A stretch of DNA of 64,000 nucleotides. It comes from Sporosalibacterium faouarense (lineage in GTDB: Bacteria > Bacillota > Clostridia > Tissierellales > VENL01). The DNA lies in the NCBI RefSeq assembly GCF_016765695.1, contig NZ_JAETGO010000025.1:1-64000 (forward strand), given 5' to 3'. The first letter of the stretch is position 1; each line of letters begins with the position of its first letter. Shown here one piece after another: positions 61,768 through 64,000 of this stretch. The position numbers were made by a program, and so were the translations under genes. A model generated the notes under the pieces. That model was not told the origin of the DNA. It made no database searches and was given only the letters and a program-made list of their open reading frames with translations.

Positions 61768-62948
61768 TTAATAAGTATACGTGGATAGTATTAAAAAAGG
61801 AATTAACTGATATTTTCAGAGACAAGAAAACTTTAATAACTAGTATTTTAATACCAATTCTAGTGTTTCCCATAATGGCTTTCGTTATTGGTATGGGAAC
61901 AGATAAGTTTATTGATGATAGTAGTCAGGATATAAGTATTGCTATTATAAGTGAAGAAGAAAGTAAACTTGAGAGTTTTATAAGAGATCATGAAGGGATT
62001 AATGTTGTAGCGCCTGATAATCCTGAAGAAGCTCTAAGTGAATTGGATATTAAGGCTATTATAAAGATACCTCAAGGGGTAGATCAACAAATCGAGAATG
62101 ATGAGATGCCCGATATAGAAATTCTATATGATAGTACTAGTACTAATTCCGACAGTGCTAGAAGTAGGGTTGCCGGAATTATTGGAGAATACTCACAATC
62201 TATAGTTTTTAATAGGCTGGAGGAATTAGGTATTGACCCGCAGGTGTTAAATCCTATAAGTGTGTCTTCAACTCCAATTGCTAATCAAGATGAAGATGCT
62301 GGATTAGGTATAATGATTCTTTCAATGCTGCTTCCATTAATGTTAACTGTATGGGCTGCTGTAGGAGGTATACCTGCTGCTACGGATTTAGGTGCAGGCG
62401 AAAAGGAAAGACAAACACTTGAGCCTTTACTTACAACAAGGGCAAATCGGTTATCATTATTAATGGGAAAATACTTTGCGGTAGTTATAGCAGCTATTAT
62501 GGGGACTATTGCAGCCTTAATAGGTTTTGGAATTGCAGGAAAAATAAATCCAAACTTTATGGGAACAGGCTCTGGGATGCCGTTAAAATCAGCAGTCGCT
62601 GTAGGAATACTTTGTATAGGTCTAGCTCTTGTATTTAGTGCCTTAGAGCTTGCAATCAGCTTCTTCGCTAGAAGTTTTAAAGAAGCTCAAACCTATCTAA
62701 GTCCTTTAACAATTGTAGTTATGTTACCTGCTTATTTAACTATGTATTTGGATGGAAAGGAGATACCAGAGTACTTCTTCCATATTCCTTTAGTCAATAC
62801 TATAGCAGTAATAAAGGAATCTATTGTTTTGGTATTTAATATTCAACATATATTGATAGTATCTGGATGGACAATACTTTATATAGCATTAGCATTGTTC
62901 CTTACGGTGAAAATGTTTAATAAAGAGTCAGTTATGTTTAGAAGTTAG
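61764..62948 (+). CDS. ABC-2 permease, NatB-like
   Basis: A 394-residue permease: one N-terminal helix (about 22-43; LITSILIPILVFPIMAF), an extracytoplasmic domain of about 125 residues, then five to six C-terminal helices with LGAGEKERQTLEPLLTTRA before helix 3, a typical ABC-2 signature loop. It is translationally coupled to the ATPase. In Bacillus, NatAB is controlled by a NatK/NatR pair; a SpoOB-type kinase and LytTR regulator occur in this window but 35 kb away. Confidence 0.9.
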   Translation: MINKYTWIVLKKELTDIFRDKKTLITSILIPILVFPIMAFVIGMGTDKFIDDSSQDISIAIISEEESKLESFIRDHEGINVVAPDNPEEALSELDIKAIIKIPQGVDQQIENDEMPDIEILYDSTSTNSDSARSRVAGIIGEYSQSIVFNRLEELGIDPQVLNPISVSSTPIANQDEDAGLGIMILSMLLPLMLTVWAAVGGIPAATDLGAGEKERQTLEPLLTTRANRLSLLMGKYFAVVIAAIMGTIAALIGFGIAGKINPNFMGTGSGMPLKSAVAVGILCIGLALVFSALELAISFFARSFKEAQTYLSPLTIVVMLPAYLTMYLDGKEIPEYFFHIPLVNTIAVIKESIVLVFNIQHILIVSGWTILYIALALFLTVKMFNKESVMFRS

Positions 62949-63062
62949 ATTATTAATATTGACAACTGGCAAATCATTTAGTATCATATAGTTTAAAATA
63001 GCATACAATATAGCTATAAATAGATAATTTATATAGTTTATATAATTTAATATGGTCGTTAA

Positions 63063-63291
63063 AAGCTTTGAGAGGAAATAGTAAATATTAATGGTCTATA
63101 GAGAAGAAGTCCTTGGCTGGAAGATTTCTGACCCTCTTATTATTGAACCCATCCTTGAGCTTCTAGGTTGAACTTAGTAGACTTAGACGGGAGTACCGTT
63201 ATATAATTGAGAGGATTGTTAATTTTATTAATAATCCATTAGGGTGGTAACGCGGATAACCTTCGTCCCTTTCTGGGATGGAGGTTTTTTT
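63063..63291 (+). promoter_or_regulatory. T-box leader of proS with terminator
   Basis: The stem I base AAGCT...AGG pairs with CCT...AGCTT, with CCCA (63150 region), containing proline codons CCC and CCA, just before the closing strand. The T-box AGGGTGGTAACGCGG is at 63241-63255, and the terminator CCTTCGTCCC/GGGATGGAGG plus T-run at 63260-63291. Uncharged tRNA-Pro should induce proS. Between 62949 and 63062 nothing else is recognised. Confidence 0.9.
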
Positions 63292-63349
63292 ATTATTTAA
63301 ATAAACAATTGTATATTAAAAATTAATATTAACTTATATTTAGATATAA

Positions 63350-64000
<651 letters not shown>

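Noticed and set aside
61042-62948. NatAB-like genes as part of a bacteriocin immunity cluster
   Set aside because: No precursor peptide, modification enzyme or dedicated regulator gene adjoins; the flanks are ispF and proS.

Overview
The window is AT-rich DNA (roughly 30% G+C by eye) from an anaerobic, low-GC Firmicute, most likely a Clostridia/Tissierellia-type bacterium. The evidence is mixed: a B12-dependent ribonucleotide reductase, ferredoxin-type indolepyruvate oxidoreductase (IorAB), T-box leaders on ileS and proS, an IleRS resembling the class found in many anaerobic Firmicutes, the ctsR-mcsA-mcsB-clpC operon, disA/radA/carD, and consensus SigA promoters with strong Shine-Dalgarno sites. 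The genus assignment is inference. No rRNA, tRNA or CRISPR array was seen.

Layout. 1-583: 3' end of a Glu/Asp/Asn/Gln-rich protein with a DTKQE repeat. 740-3403: nrdJ behind a consensus promoter bracketed by two NrdR-like boxes. 3682-5570: a PH-domain protein and an IS256-family element whose transposase has Lys where the third catalytic acid is expected. 5742-10278 (minus): a BceRS-BceAB-like peptide-antibiotic sensing and efflux module with a BceR-type operator. 10427-12246 (minus): glutaredoxin and an unknown membrane protein. 12387-14685: an MFS exporter behind a promoter, operator-like dyad, 11-codon leader ORF and intrinsic terminator (probable attenuation), then a GNAT acetyltransferase. 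14779-19941: pyruvate carboxylase and a MATE exporter. 20267-24743: YhaM-like nuclease, then ileS under T-box control. 25100-27433: a histidine kinase, an NfeD-like protein and a LytTR response regulator. 27763-30681: transketolase, then an unusually GC-rich probable structured RNA leading into an RNHCP-domain gene.

30822-36577 is a carbohydrate locus: GntR regulator with repeated operator-like sites, ascorbate-type PTS EIIA/EIIB/EIIC, a phosphotriesterase-family hydrolase, a KDPG-type aldolase, a creatininase-family hydrolase and a dedicated HPr. The substrate cannot be told from sequence. 36706-38654 holds a DMT transporter, a hypothetical protein and an orphan M17 N-terminal domain. 38835-44110 (minus) groups a HisC-type aminotransferase, a KAS III-like enzyme, IorA and IorB, which together could turn an aromatic amino acid into an arylacetyl-CoA and condense it.

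44396-64000 is mostly housekeeping: an EF-G paralogue, a lipoprotein, the CtsR heat-shock operon with its operator, radA-disA, carD, a PIN/TRAM membrane protein, ispD-ispF, a NatAB-type ABC transporter, and a T-box-controlled proS cut by the window end. The best candidates for new biology are the structured RNA before the RNHCP gene, the attenuated exporter leader, the PTS/hydrolase/aldolase locus and the HisC-KAS III-IorAB cluster.
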